DNA from: Lacinutrix jangbogonensis
GTDB lineage: Bacteria; Bacteroidota; Bacteroidia; Flavobacteriales; Flavobacteriaceae
Length of the DNA stretch: 64,000 nt
NCBI RefSeq assembly: GCF_000797445.1
Contig: NZ_JSWF01000027.1
Coordinates: 62,001 to 126,000, forward strand
Direction: 5' to 3'
Shown: piece by piece, positions 55,556 to 64,000 of the stretch
Numbering within the stretch: the first letter of the stretch is position 1
How the letters are laid out: the number at the start of each line of letters is the position of its first letter
The notes under the pieces: generated by a model
Seen by the model: the letters and a program-made list of their open reading frames with translations, nothing else
Told to the model about the DNA's origin: nothing
The model's database searches: none
Position numbers and translations under genes: made by a program

Positions 55556-56589
55556 AAAAAAATGTATGCGCAAATATAAAATTATTACTTGCATTTAAAG
55601 TAATCGATCACGTTCTTTTTGTATATTTTTATTTAAATTAAAACCCTCTAATTTTACTAAAACTTAATTTGAGATTTTAACGATTATATGCCTTTTTTAC
55701 TTTTTTTTAATTTTGGTTCTATTCTTTTCTCAATCAACCTAATAATTTTTATTAGAGGTCATCATATTGAAATTGTTTTAAAAGTATACTACAATTTTTA
55801 TAAAAGAGGATAGTGGATATATTGTTAACCTTAACTTTTAAAAGAGCTTGACAATAACACACTAATTATTAATAATAATTGTATTCATTTAAGTTGGAAA
55901 TGTTAGCCGATTTATTAAAAAAAAATTCAATAGTGTTTAACTTTCTATACCCTAAAAAACACATTTTATACTCTTCTAAGCACTGTTTATTAGTAATTAT
56001 GCCTTTGCTAATTATGGCTGCTCTTATATTTTAAATCACAAATTAAAAATAAAACTGTTAACAAAACTAATTTTTATTTTTTTGTGAGCCTATTATCTAT
56101 GGTGTTTAAGCCTTTTTTTATTATTCAAATAACAAAAGCAGTCGTTAGAGTACTTTGTCGGATTTTATGTGTTTTTAAACGAATAAATCCAAAATTCATT
56201 ATCAAAAAGTTTTTTGATAATGTTATCCAAATAGTTTTGCGGCCAATTTAGAATATTACGGGTTTTACCGTAAACCAAATATTTGTATAAAATGCAAGAA
56301 AATAATAATTATTAGAGCGATTAATGTGTCTTTTTAATTAAGAAAAGTTTTCTAAAAACTGAGAATATCATTGAATTTTGTCAAAGATTTAGGCCTGAAA
56401 GTGTATTGTATCGTTCTTTTTTACAGTTGAACAATAAAAATCTTTACAATAGAAAATCTAAAGTAATTTGCACTCCGCTATTATTATGATTTAATAATTT
56501 TCGAGGTGTAATGAAAATATTAATAATTGTTAAAAGCCGTTTTTATATTCAAAATAAATAGAAAAACATTATAAATAATTTTAACTCAA
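55556..56589. other. Long AT-rich gene-free region before the giant secreted protein
   Basis: About 1 kb with no credible ORF on either strand. It contains a 26-base palindrome centred near 56209 (CATTATCAAAAAG/TTTTTTGATAATG at 56197-56222) and GGTTTTACCGTAAACC near 56260-56275. It probably holds the promoter and a long leader of the downstream gene. I see no clear -33/-7 pair. Confidence 0.5.
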
Positions 56590-59500
56590 ATGATGAAAAA
56601 TTACTTTAATAAACCAACAAAAAACACAGACTCTAGTAATTGCTACAAAGAATCTATTTATAAATGTACTCTGAGTGCTTTTCTTATGTTTGCCTTTTTC
56701 GCATCCATTAGTGTTAATGCTCATGATTATTCTAAAATCGCAATTGACGGTGTTTTTAATCCTAATTCGGATATTTCACTCACAACGTATCATCAATCGA
56801 TAGCCAAATTTTCTACAGGTTTTATAACATGGGAAGATAATATGGCTACTAATGATAGAGATCAAACAAGTAGTGTTGAAATTACTCCAGCTAATGGGTA
56901 TACATATTCTAGAACACCAATGCATTTTGCAGTTTCTGGAAATACTGATACGTTAAGTACTTTTCAATATGAAAATTTAAATCCTTCTCCCCTTACTGTC
57001 TCTCAAATTGAAACTATTCCTGCTGGATCTTATGTCATAGCAATGGATGATGCTCTGCAAGGAGGCGGAACGTTCAATTTAAAAGCGTATGGTTTAGTTG
57101 TGAGGTTATTGCATGCAGGTGTTCCTTTAAAATGGGCAATAAAAAGTGGTAAAGTTAAAGATGGTATTGATTTTACGGCTAAGGCCTCTCGAATTAAACC
57201 AACGACTCAAGGCAGTTCTTCAAGAGATTTTAAAGCTGGCCCTATAATTATTTATCCAGGGTTTGAAGCTCAAGCACTATCTGTTATTAACGCTTATGGC
57301 AACAATGTTAATGTGTATCAAACAAGTTTCGACAACCAAATTGAGATATATACAAATTTAATACACAAACCAAAAGCTGCTGTTTTGTCTGACGGTGGAA
57401 AAGCAAGTATCCATACCTCAATATACAGTAAAGCAGGCTTAAGTAATGGCACACATTATACTACGGTTTCTAATTCTTCTAGTATTATAAATTCAGCATC
57501 TTGTTACACTTTTGTAAGCGAACCTCATGTTGAGGAAGATGATGTGAGTGCTTCTAAAAAGAATAATGTTGAATTGTTTTTAAAAAGTGGTGGTAATTTT
57601 CTTGGTCAATGTCATGCAGTTCAATCATACTCTATGCAAGGGTTACTAGCTAATTATCAAACTAAGAATACAGGCGGAAGTGAAACTTACAGTAATCATT
57701 CAGAGCCATTTGCTCAGTTTATAGGAACGCTTCCAGATGAAGGAGGTTCAGTAGAGGATTTTAAATTAACATCGAACCCTGGTAAAAAAATAATTTCTAG
57801 ACCAAATAGTGCTTACGTTGCTTACGTAGGTAAAATAAATGGTGTAATTGGAAGTACAGGTGGGTATGTGCACTATTTAGGAGGGCATGACCATGATGAT
57901 GTGAATGGTAAAAGAATGCTTTTAAATGCGTTGTTAACACCTTCAAATAGACCCAATGATTGTGGTTTAATTATTGTCAATAGTCCACCAACTGCAACTG
58001 ATGATTATTATGCAACTACTGGAGATACGCCTGTCGTTTTAAATCCATTAACAGAAGGGGTTGCAGATAGCGATCCAGATAATGATCCTTTAACAATTAT
58101 CTCTATTAATGGTGAAAACATTACTGGTGGTATACAATCAATTCCAGTAACAAATGGAACCGTAGCTATTAACGCTTTAGGTGTGATTACTTTTACTTCG
58201 GATTCAGGTTATATAGGAACAGTAACATTCCCATACACAATTTCTGATGGAAATGATGAAACGGATGATGCAATAGAAACGATTGTAATTAGCCCAAATC
58301 CTTGTGATGCTTTAGCTTCGGGGAATGCCGATGCAGATAACGATGGCGTTTCAGATATTTGTGATCTTGATGATGATAATGATGGTATTTTAGATACTGA
58401 CGAATTAGGGACAACAGTTGTCTGCCCAATACAAAAAATAACATCTATTGGAACTGATTTACAGATCGAGAATGGTACAACGGCAAACCTCCTTAATGGA
58501 ACTCTCGATAACACCTTCTATTTTGACAATAATCAAAGCTTTACGGTTCAAAAAAATATTTTTAGTATTTCGTTTTTGGAAGCTCTTACCTTAACACAAA
58601 TAAATATTCGTTTAGATAGAACAGATTCTTTTATAGAAAATGGTGTAAAATTTCAAGTTCAAGGTTTTAATGGAACAGGCTACGATAACCTTACAAGTGT
58701 TATTACTTCAAATGGTATCGCTGAGTCCAAAAGAGAACTAATAAATTTATCTAATACAACGGCATATAAAGTATATAGAATTCGTTGGATAAGTGGTGGC
58801 CAGGTAGGCTATGATCCATATATACAAGAAATACAATTCACTGCAAACACGTGTAATGCACCAATTGTAGTAGAGAGAGATACCGATTTAGATGGTACTC
58901 CAGATTATTTAGATACAGACAGTGATAATGATGGTTGTCCAGATGCTATAGAAGCAGCTGGTGCATATACAACAGCACAAGTAACCAATATTCTTAGTGG
59001 AGGAAGTCCGCTTCCCGGAAGTTCTCTTAACTTTCCTTTACCAGTTAATACTAATGGTATTCCAACTGTTGTTACTGGAGGTATTACTTCAGGTTCAGAA
59101 ACAGTTGGTCAAGCCTTATCTACTGCAGTAATAACTAGTGATGTTATAAGTGCAATAGTTATTATTTCAAACCCAACACCTTCAGTACTCTGTGAAGGAG
59201 AAAATATTACATTTACAGCTACTCCAACAGGAGTTAGAGTAACAGATTTTGGATCAACGGGTGTAACAGGAGATGATACTACATCACCGATATCAGCAGG
59301 AGATTATACTTATAGATGGTATAAAGACTCAGCACCAGCAACCACATTATCAACACTTTCTACAGTTACTATTAGTGGAATAGCGGCATTAGATGCTGGT
59401 GATTATACAGTAGAAGTTAATACTATTAATAATAGTTGTCCAGAAGAACAAACGATTACAGTAATGGTTAATCCGTTACCAAATTGTAATGCTACTAATG

Positions 59501-61125
59501 ATGGATCTGTTTGTATTGAAGGAACTCTACAATTAAACGAAACTGGAGGAAATGCAATTACATGGTTATGGTCTACTAATGGAAGTGGAGTAATAAGTGA
59601 TTTAGCGATTAAAAATCCGACAGTAACAGGAACTACAAATGGAGAAATATTTACGGTAACAATTACTGATGGTAATGGATGCACAAGTACTTGTAATACA
59701 ACGGCAATTGTTACTCCAAAACCTTCACAGCCAACAATAGAATGTTGGGAAACTACTACTTTCAATACAGTAACTTGTGTTTGGGATGTAACAGGAACAC
59801 AACCAGTAGAGCCAACAACAGCATGTTATGAAACAGCTACGTTTAATACAACAACATGTGTTTGGGATATAACAGGAACTCAACCTGTAGAGCCAACAAC
59901 AGCATGTTATGAAACAGCTACGTTTAATACAACAACATGTGTTTGGAATATAACAGGAACACAGCCTTTAGAACCAACAACAGCTTGTTATGAAACAGCT
60001 ACGTTTAATACAACAACATGTGTTTGGGTTATAACAGGAACTCAACCTGTAGAGCCAACAACAGCATGTTATGAAACAGCTACGTTTAATACAACAACAT
60101 GTGTTTGGATTATAACAGGAACACAACCTTTAGAACCAACAACAGCTTGTTATGAAACGGCAACGTTTAATGCCGTTACTTGTGTTTGGGTTGTAACAGG
60201 TGCAAAACCATTAGAACCAACAACAACGTGTTATGAAGTAGCGACTTTTAATACAACAACATGTGTTTGGGATGTCACAGGTACACAACCATTAGAACCA
60301 ACAACAGCATGTTATGAAACGGCAACGTTCAAAGATACAACTTGTTCATGGGATGTAACTGGTACACAACCAACAGCACCAACAACGGCATGTTATGAAT
60401 CAGCAACCTTTAATAACACAACGTGTTCTTGGGATGTTACAGGTACACAACCAGTAGAGCCAACAACAGCATGTTATGAAACGGCAACGTTCAACGACAC
60501 AACTTGTTCATGGGATGTAACTGGTACACAACCAGTAGAACCAACAACGGCATGTTACGAATCAGCAACCTTTAATAACACAACGTGTTCTTGGGATGTT
60601 ACAGGTACACAACCAGTAGCACCAACAACAGCATGTTATGAAACGGCAACGTTCAACGATACAACTTGTTCATGGGTTGTAACTGGTACACAACCAGTAG
60701 AGCCAACAACGGCATGTTACGAATCAGCAACCTTTAATAACACAACGTGTTCTTGGGATGTTACAGGTACACAACCAGTAGAGCCAACAACAGCATGTTA
60801 TGAAACGGCAACGTTCAACGATACGACTTGTTCATGGGATGTAACTGGTACACAACCAGTAGAACCAACAACGGCATGTTATGAATCAGCAACCTTTAAT
60901 AACACAACGTGTTCTTGGGATGTTACAGGTACACAACCAGTAGAGCCAACAACAGCATGTTATGAAACGGCAACGTTCAACGATACAACTTGTTCATGGG
61001 ATGTAACTGGTACACAACCAGTAGAGCCAACAACAGCATGTTATGAAACGGCACGTATACGATACAACTTGTTCATGGGATGTTACAGGTACACAACTAG
61101 TAGAGCCAACAACAGCATGTTATGA
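56590..61125 (+). CDS. Giant multidomain secreted protein, N-terminal part (interrupted)
   Basis: 1511 residues before a premature stop. An extended signal region ends SISVNAHD (about 44). Residues 45-460 look like a GATase/ThuA-like alpha/beta domain, with GPIIIYPGFEAQA, a GGNFLGQCHAV elbow and YLGGHDHDDVNGKRMLLNAL. Then come a cadherin-like domain (about 467-560), thrombospondin-3-like calcium repeats (DADNDGVSDICDLDDDNDG near 577; DTDLDGTPDYLDTDSDNDG near 762), a galactose-binding-like segment between them, Ig/PKD-like domains (about 858-1045), and 27-residue two-cysteine repeats from about 1050. Near 61055 two bases are lost, giving the early stop. It is a likely T9SS cell-surface protein; its C-terminus is outside the window. 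Confidence 0.8.
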   Translation: MMKNYFNKPTKNTDSSNCYKESIYKCTLSAFLMFAFFASISVNAHDYSKIAIDGVFNPNSDISLTTYHQSIAKFSTGFITWEDNMATNDRDQTSSVEITPANGYTYSRTPMHFAVSGNTDTLSTFQYENLNPSPLTVSQIETIPAGSYVIAMDDALQGGGTFNLKAYGLVVRLLHAGVPLKWAIKSGKVKDGIDFTAKASRIKPTTQGSSSRDFKAGPIIIYPGFEAQALSVINAYGNNVNVYQTSFDNQIEIYTNLIHKPKAAVLSDGGKASIHTSIYSKAGLSNGTHYTTVSNSSSIINSASCYTFVSEPHVEEDDVSASKKNNVELFLKSGGNFLGQCHAVQSYSMQGLLANYQTKNTGGSETYSNHSEPFAQFIGTLPDEGGSVEDFKLTSNPGKKIISRPNSAYVAYVGKINGVIGSTGGYVHYLGGHDHDDVNGKRMLLNALLTPSNRPNDCGLIIVNSPPTATDDYYATTGDTPVVLNPLTEGVADSDPDNDPLTIISINGENITGGIQSIPVTNGTVAINALGVITFTSDSGYIGTVTFPYTISDGNDETDDAIETIVISPNPCDALASGNADADNDGVSDICDLDDDNDGILDTDELGTTVVCPIQKITSIGTDLQIENGTTANLLNGTLDNTFYFDNNQSFTVQKNIFSISFLEALTLTQINIRLDRTDSFIENGVKFQVQGFNGTGYDNLTSVITSNGIAESKRELINLSNTTAYKVYRIRWISGGQVGYDPYIQEIQFTANTCNAPIVVERDTDLDGTPDYLDTDSDNDGCPDAIEAAGAYTTAQVTNILSGGSPLPGSSLNFPLPVNTNGIPTVVTGGITSGSETVGQALSTAVITSDVISAIVIISNPTPSVLCEGENITFTATPTGVRVTDFGSTGVTGDDTTSPISAGDYTYRWYKDSAPATTLSTLSTVTISGIAALDAGDYTVEVNTINNSCPEEQTITVMVNPLPNCNATNDGSVCIEGTLQLNETGGNAITWLWSTNGSGVISDLAIKNPTVTGTTNGEIFTVTITDGNGCTSTCNTTAIVTPKPSQPTIECWETTTFNTVTCVWDVTGTQPVEPTTACYETATFNTTTCVWDITGTQPVEPTTACYETATFNTTTCVWNITGTQPLEPTTACYETATFNTTTCVWVITGTQPVEPTTACYETATFNTTTCVWIITGTQPLEPTTACYETATFNAVTCVWVVTGAKPLEPTTTCYEVATFNTTTCVWDVTGTQPLEPTTACYETATFKDTTCSWDVTGTQPTAPTTACYESATFNNTTCSWDVTGTQPVEPTTACYETATFNDTTCSWDVTGTQPVEPTTACYESATFNNTTCSWDVTGTQPVAPTTACYETATFNDTTCSWVVTGTQPVEPTTACYESATFNNTTCSWDVTGTQPVEPTTACYETATFNDTTCSWDVTGTQPVEPTTACYESATFNNTTCSWDVTGTQPVEPTTACYETATFNDTTCSWDVTGTQPVEPTTACYETARIRYNLFMGCYRYTTSRANNSML

Positions 61126-62550
61126 AACAGCAACGTTTAATGACACGACTTGTTCATGGGATGTTACAGGTACACAACCAGTAGCACCAACAACAGCATG
61201 TTATGAAACGGCAACGTTCAACGATACAGCTTGTTCATGGGATGTAACTGGTACACAACCAGTAGAGCCAACAACAGCATGTTATGAATCAGCAACCTTT
61301 AATAACACAACGTGTTCTTGGGATGTTACAGGCACACAACCAGTAGAGCCAACAACAGCATGTTATGAAACGGCAACGTTCACGTATATACAACTTGTTC
61401 ATGGGATGTTACAGGTACACAACCAGTAGAGCCAACAACAGCATGTTATGAAACAGCAACGTTTAATGACACGACTTGTTCATGGGATGTTACAGGTGCA
61501 CAACCAGCAGAACCAACAACAGCATGTTACGAATCAGCAACCTTTAATAACACAACGTGTTCTTGGGATGTTACAGGTACACAACCAGTAGAGCCAACAA
61601 CAGCATGTTATGAAACAGCAACGTTCAACGATACAACTTGTTCATGGGATGTAACTGGTACACAACCAGCAGAGCCAACAACGGCATGTTACGAAACAGC
61701 AACGTTCAACGATTTGACTTGTACTTGGGATGTAACAGGAACTCAACCATTAGCACCAACAACAGCATGTTATGAAACGGCAACGTTTAACAATATAACT
61801 TGTGTTTGGAATGTAACAGGTACACAACCTTTAGAACCAACAACATTATGTTTTGAAACAGCAACGTTTAATGACTTGACTTGTGTTTGGGATGTAACGG
61901 GAACTCAACCTTTAGAACCAACAACATTATGTTATGAAATAGCAATGTTTAATACATTAACCTGTGTTTGGGATGTAACAGGTACACAACCTTTAGCACC
62001 AACAACAGCATGTTACGAAACAGCAACGTTTAACAATATAACTTGTGTTTGGAGTGTAACTGGTACACAGCCTCTAGCACCAATAACAGCATGTTTTGAA
62101 ACAGCAACGTTTAATGATATAACTTGTGTTTGGGATGTAACAGGAACTCAACCTTTAGAACCAATAACAGCATGTTATGAAACAGCAACGTTTAATACAG
62201 TAACTTGTTTATGGGTTGTAACAGGTACGCAACCTCTAGCACCAATAATAGCATGTTATGAAACGGCAGTATTTAATGCATTAACCTGTGTTTGGGATGT
62301 AACAGGATCACAACCAGTAGCACCAACAACACCATGTTATGAAACGGCAACGTTTAACAATATAACTTGTGTTTGGAGTGTAACTGGTACACAACCTCTA
62401 GCACCAATAACAGCATGTTACGAAACAGCAACGTTTAATGATATAACTTGTGTTTGGGATGTAACAGGAACTCAACCTTTAGAACCAACAACAGAGTGTT
62501 TTGAAACGGCAACGTTCAACACTGAAACTTGTATTTGGGATGTAACTATT
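59737..62550 (+). repeat. About 34 tandem copies of an 81-bp (27-residue) two-cysteine repeat
   Basis: The consensus is PTTACYETATFNDTTCSWDV followed by TGTQPVE, with cysteines ten residues apart and one tryptophan. From about 60300 to 61370 ETATFNDTT and ESATFNNTT units alternate, forming a 162-bp higher-order repeat. Flanking units are more diverged, with CVW and TGTQPLAP variants. The array resumes at 63730 beyond a GEVED-like domain. Confidence 0.9.
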
Positions 62551-64000
62551 TCGGTAATATCAGATTGTGATAATCCAATAGATGCTGTCGATGATACCGT
62601 AAGTAATGTTAATGGTATAAATGGATTAACAAATGTTATAAATGTATTTGATAATGATACACTTGATAATACTCTAGTTAACCCGAACGATGTCACCCTT
62701 ACAATTGTTGCTGCTGATGTTACAGGTTATGTGACTTTGAATCCTGATGGATCTATTGATGTACTTGATGGAACCCCGGAAGGTGAATATACTTTAACCT
62801 ATAGCATATGTGAAATTGCAAATGCAGGTAATTGTGATACTGCGGTTGTTACTGTAAATGTGATATGTAATTCAACTAAAATTTCAGGGATTATAATGAA
62901 CGATGATACAAATACTCCATTGGCAAATGTTCCTGTAACTTTGATACCAAATAATGGTACTGAAGGACAAATATTAATGATGGTGACTGGAGCAAATGGA
63001 TATTATAATTTTACTGGATTTATTCCTGGAGATTATATTATTCAGGTTCAGGATGCTAATTTAAACACAGCGTATGATTTGTATAATGTATCGCCAAGTT
63101 TAAGTTTCTTATTTATTAATAATTGTAATTATGAAGTAAAGGATTTTTCATATAATAAAACAGACCTGCCCGTTCTTGGAAATTTGGTTTGGTATGATAT
63201 TAATGCTAATGGGATACAAGATGAATGGTATGATGCCAACGATGACGGAGTTGTAACAGAAAACATTCCTGATTCAAACGGATATGTAGATTATAGTACT
63301 TATGAATGGATTGACTTCAATGGCGATGGTAGTTATGAAGGAGCTAATAATGAAGGAGAGTTAAACGCAGCAGGTTTTGGTAGTACAACTATAACTGTTC
63401 CTAATATTTATGTAACTGGACCAAATGGTTTCTCAAAAGAGATAATAATAGGGATTCAAGGTTATTGGCGTACTAGAGCTCCATTAAATGCATGGGGTGA
63501 ATATGAGGCAATGTTTGATTTTGAACCGGGTATAGAAGCAGCAGCAGTTTTAATGAGAGAAAGTGGATTGGTTAAAGTATTGCCATCAGCTGGGGTTCTT
63601 AAATCAAGTAATTCAAGTAAATTGGAATCAATTGAGGTTTGCGGTTTAACAACAGATGGTGTTAAATTAGCAGAGTTATCAGCAATAGAACCAGTTGATA
63701 ATACATTAGATTTTGGTATTCAATGTAAATTGCTTGTAGAACCACCAACAGCCTGTTATGAAACAGCAACTTTTAATGATTTGACTGGTGTTTGGGAAGT
63801 AACGGGAACCCAACCAGTAGAACCACCAACCGCATGTTATGAAACAACTACGTTTAACGACATAACTTGCGTTTGGGATGTAACCGGAACACAACCTTTA
63901 CCACCAATAACCTTATGTTTTGAAACGGCAACTTTTAACAATACAACTTGTTTATGGGAAGTAACTGGAACACAACCAACAGCACCAGCAACGGCATGTT
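61390..64000 (+). CDS. Giant multidomain secreted protein, continuation (3' open at window edge)
   Basis: The same frame as the part starting at 56590 resumes after a 2-base gain near 61385 and stays open to base 64000. It holds the rest of the two-cysteine array to about 62550, then a cadherin-like domain (PIDAVDDTVSNVNG), a prealbumin/SdrD-B-like fold (ISGIIMNDDTNTPLANVPVT) and a GEVED-like domain (LGNLVWYDINANGIQDEWYD; STYEWIDFNGDGSYEG), and more two-cysteine repeats from 63730. Without the indels near 61055 and 61385 this would be one gene of more than 2470 codons. Confidence 0.8.

Noticed and set aside
61043-61429. A separate 128-residue ORF in the two-cysteine array
   Set aside because: It is the shifted 330-base segment between the two compensating indels of the giant gene, starting inside a repeat; not an independent gene.

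Overview
The window looks like a chromosomal segment of a marine-type Flavobacteriaceae (Bacteroidota). Pointers are an AT-rich sequence, TAnnTTTG-type -7 promoter elements instead of sigma70 boxes, signal peptides ending in FAQ/FSQ, a PorP/SprF plus gliding-motility C-terminal domain locus for type IX secretion (T9SS), and the typical order xerC - hpf - tRNAs - tuf - trpT - secE - nusG - rplKAJL - rpoBC. The genus cannot be fixed from the sequence alone.

Layout. 1-16 kb holds a partial 2OG-Fe(II) oxygenase, ftsE, a polytopic membrane protein, a large TPR protein followed by an outer-membrane barrel, a DUF2059 protein, a methyltransferase, a Cys-cluster protein, a sterol-desaturase-like hydroxylase, a DUF1343/NamZ lipoprotein divergent from a LolE-type permease, and a PLP-dependent cysteine synthase. 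The gaps carry several families of dispersed intergenic repeats. 16.3-18.6 kb looks accessory: an OsmC gene lies between two inverted, foldable repeats with GTCTAAC/GTTGGCA ends, next to an FAD monooxygenase with an N-terminal two-motif zinc finger. 18.6-29.2 kb is ordinary metabolism and membrane function, ending with XerC. 29.2-43.4 kb is the translation and transcription core. The hpf gene expected between xerC and the tRNA cluster is a clear pseudogene.

43.7-53.8 kb is a minus-strand T9SS surface locus read in the order LysM/periplasmic-binding-like protein, giant repeat adhesin with a type B C-terminal signal, PorP/SprF protein, OmpA/PD40/TPR protein. The adhesin carries about 12 units of 81 residues, and four further units of the same family sit inside the neighbouring LysM gene. 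The adhesin is split by a 1-nt deletion. prfC follows at 54-55.6 kb. The last 7.4 kb is the 5' part of a second giant secreted protein, with a GATase-like N-terminal region, Ig/cadherin-like and thrombospondin-3-like modules, and about 34 copies of a 27-residue two-cysteine repeat. It is interrupted by two mutually compensating indels and runs off the window.

The most unusual content is repeat dynamics in secreted proteins (in-frame module transfer between adjacent genes, a recent four-unit duplication, indels inside arrays), the inverted cassette-like repeats around OsmC, and the decayed hpf. No CRISPR array, prophage or transposase gene was found.
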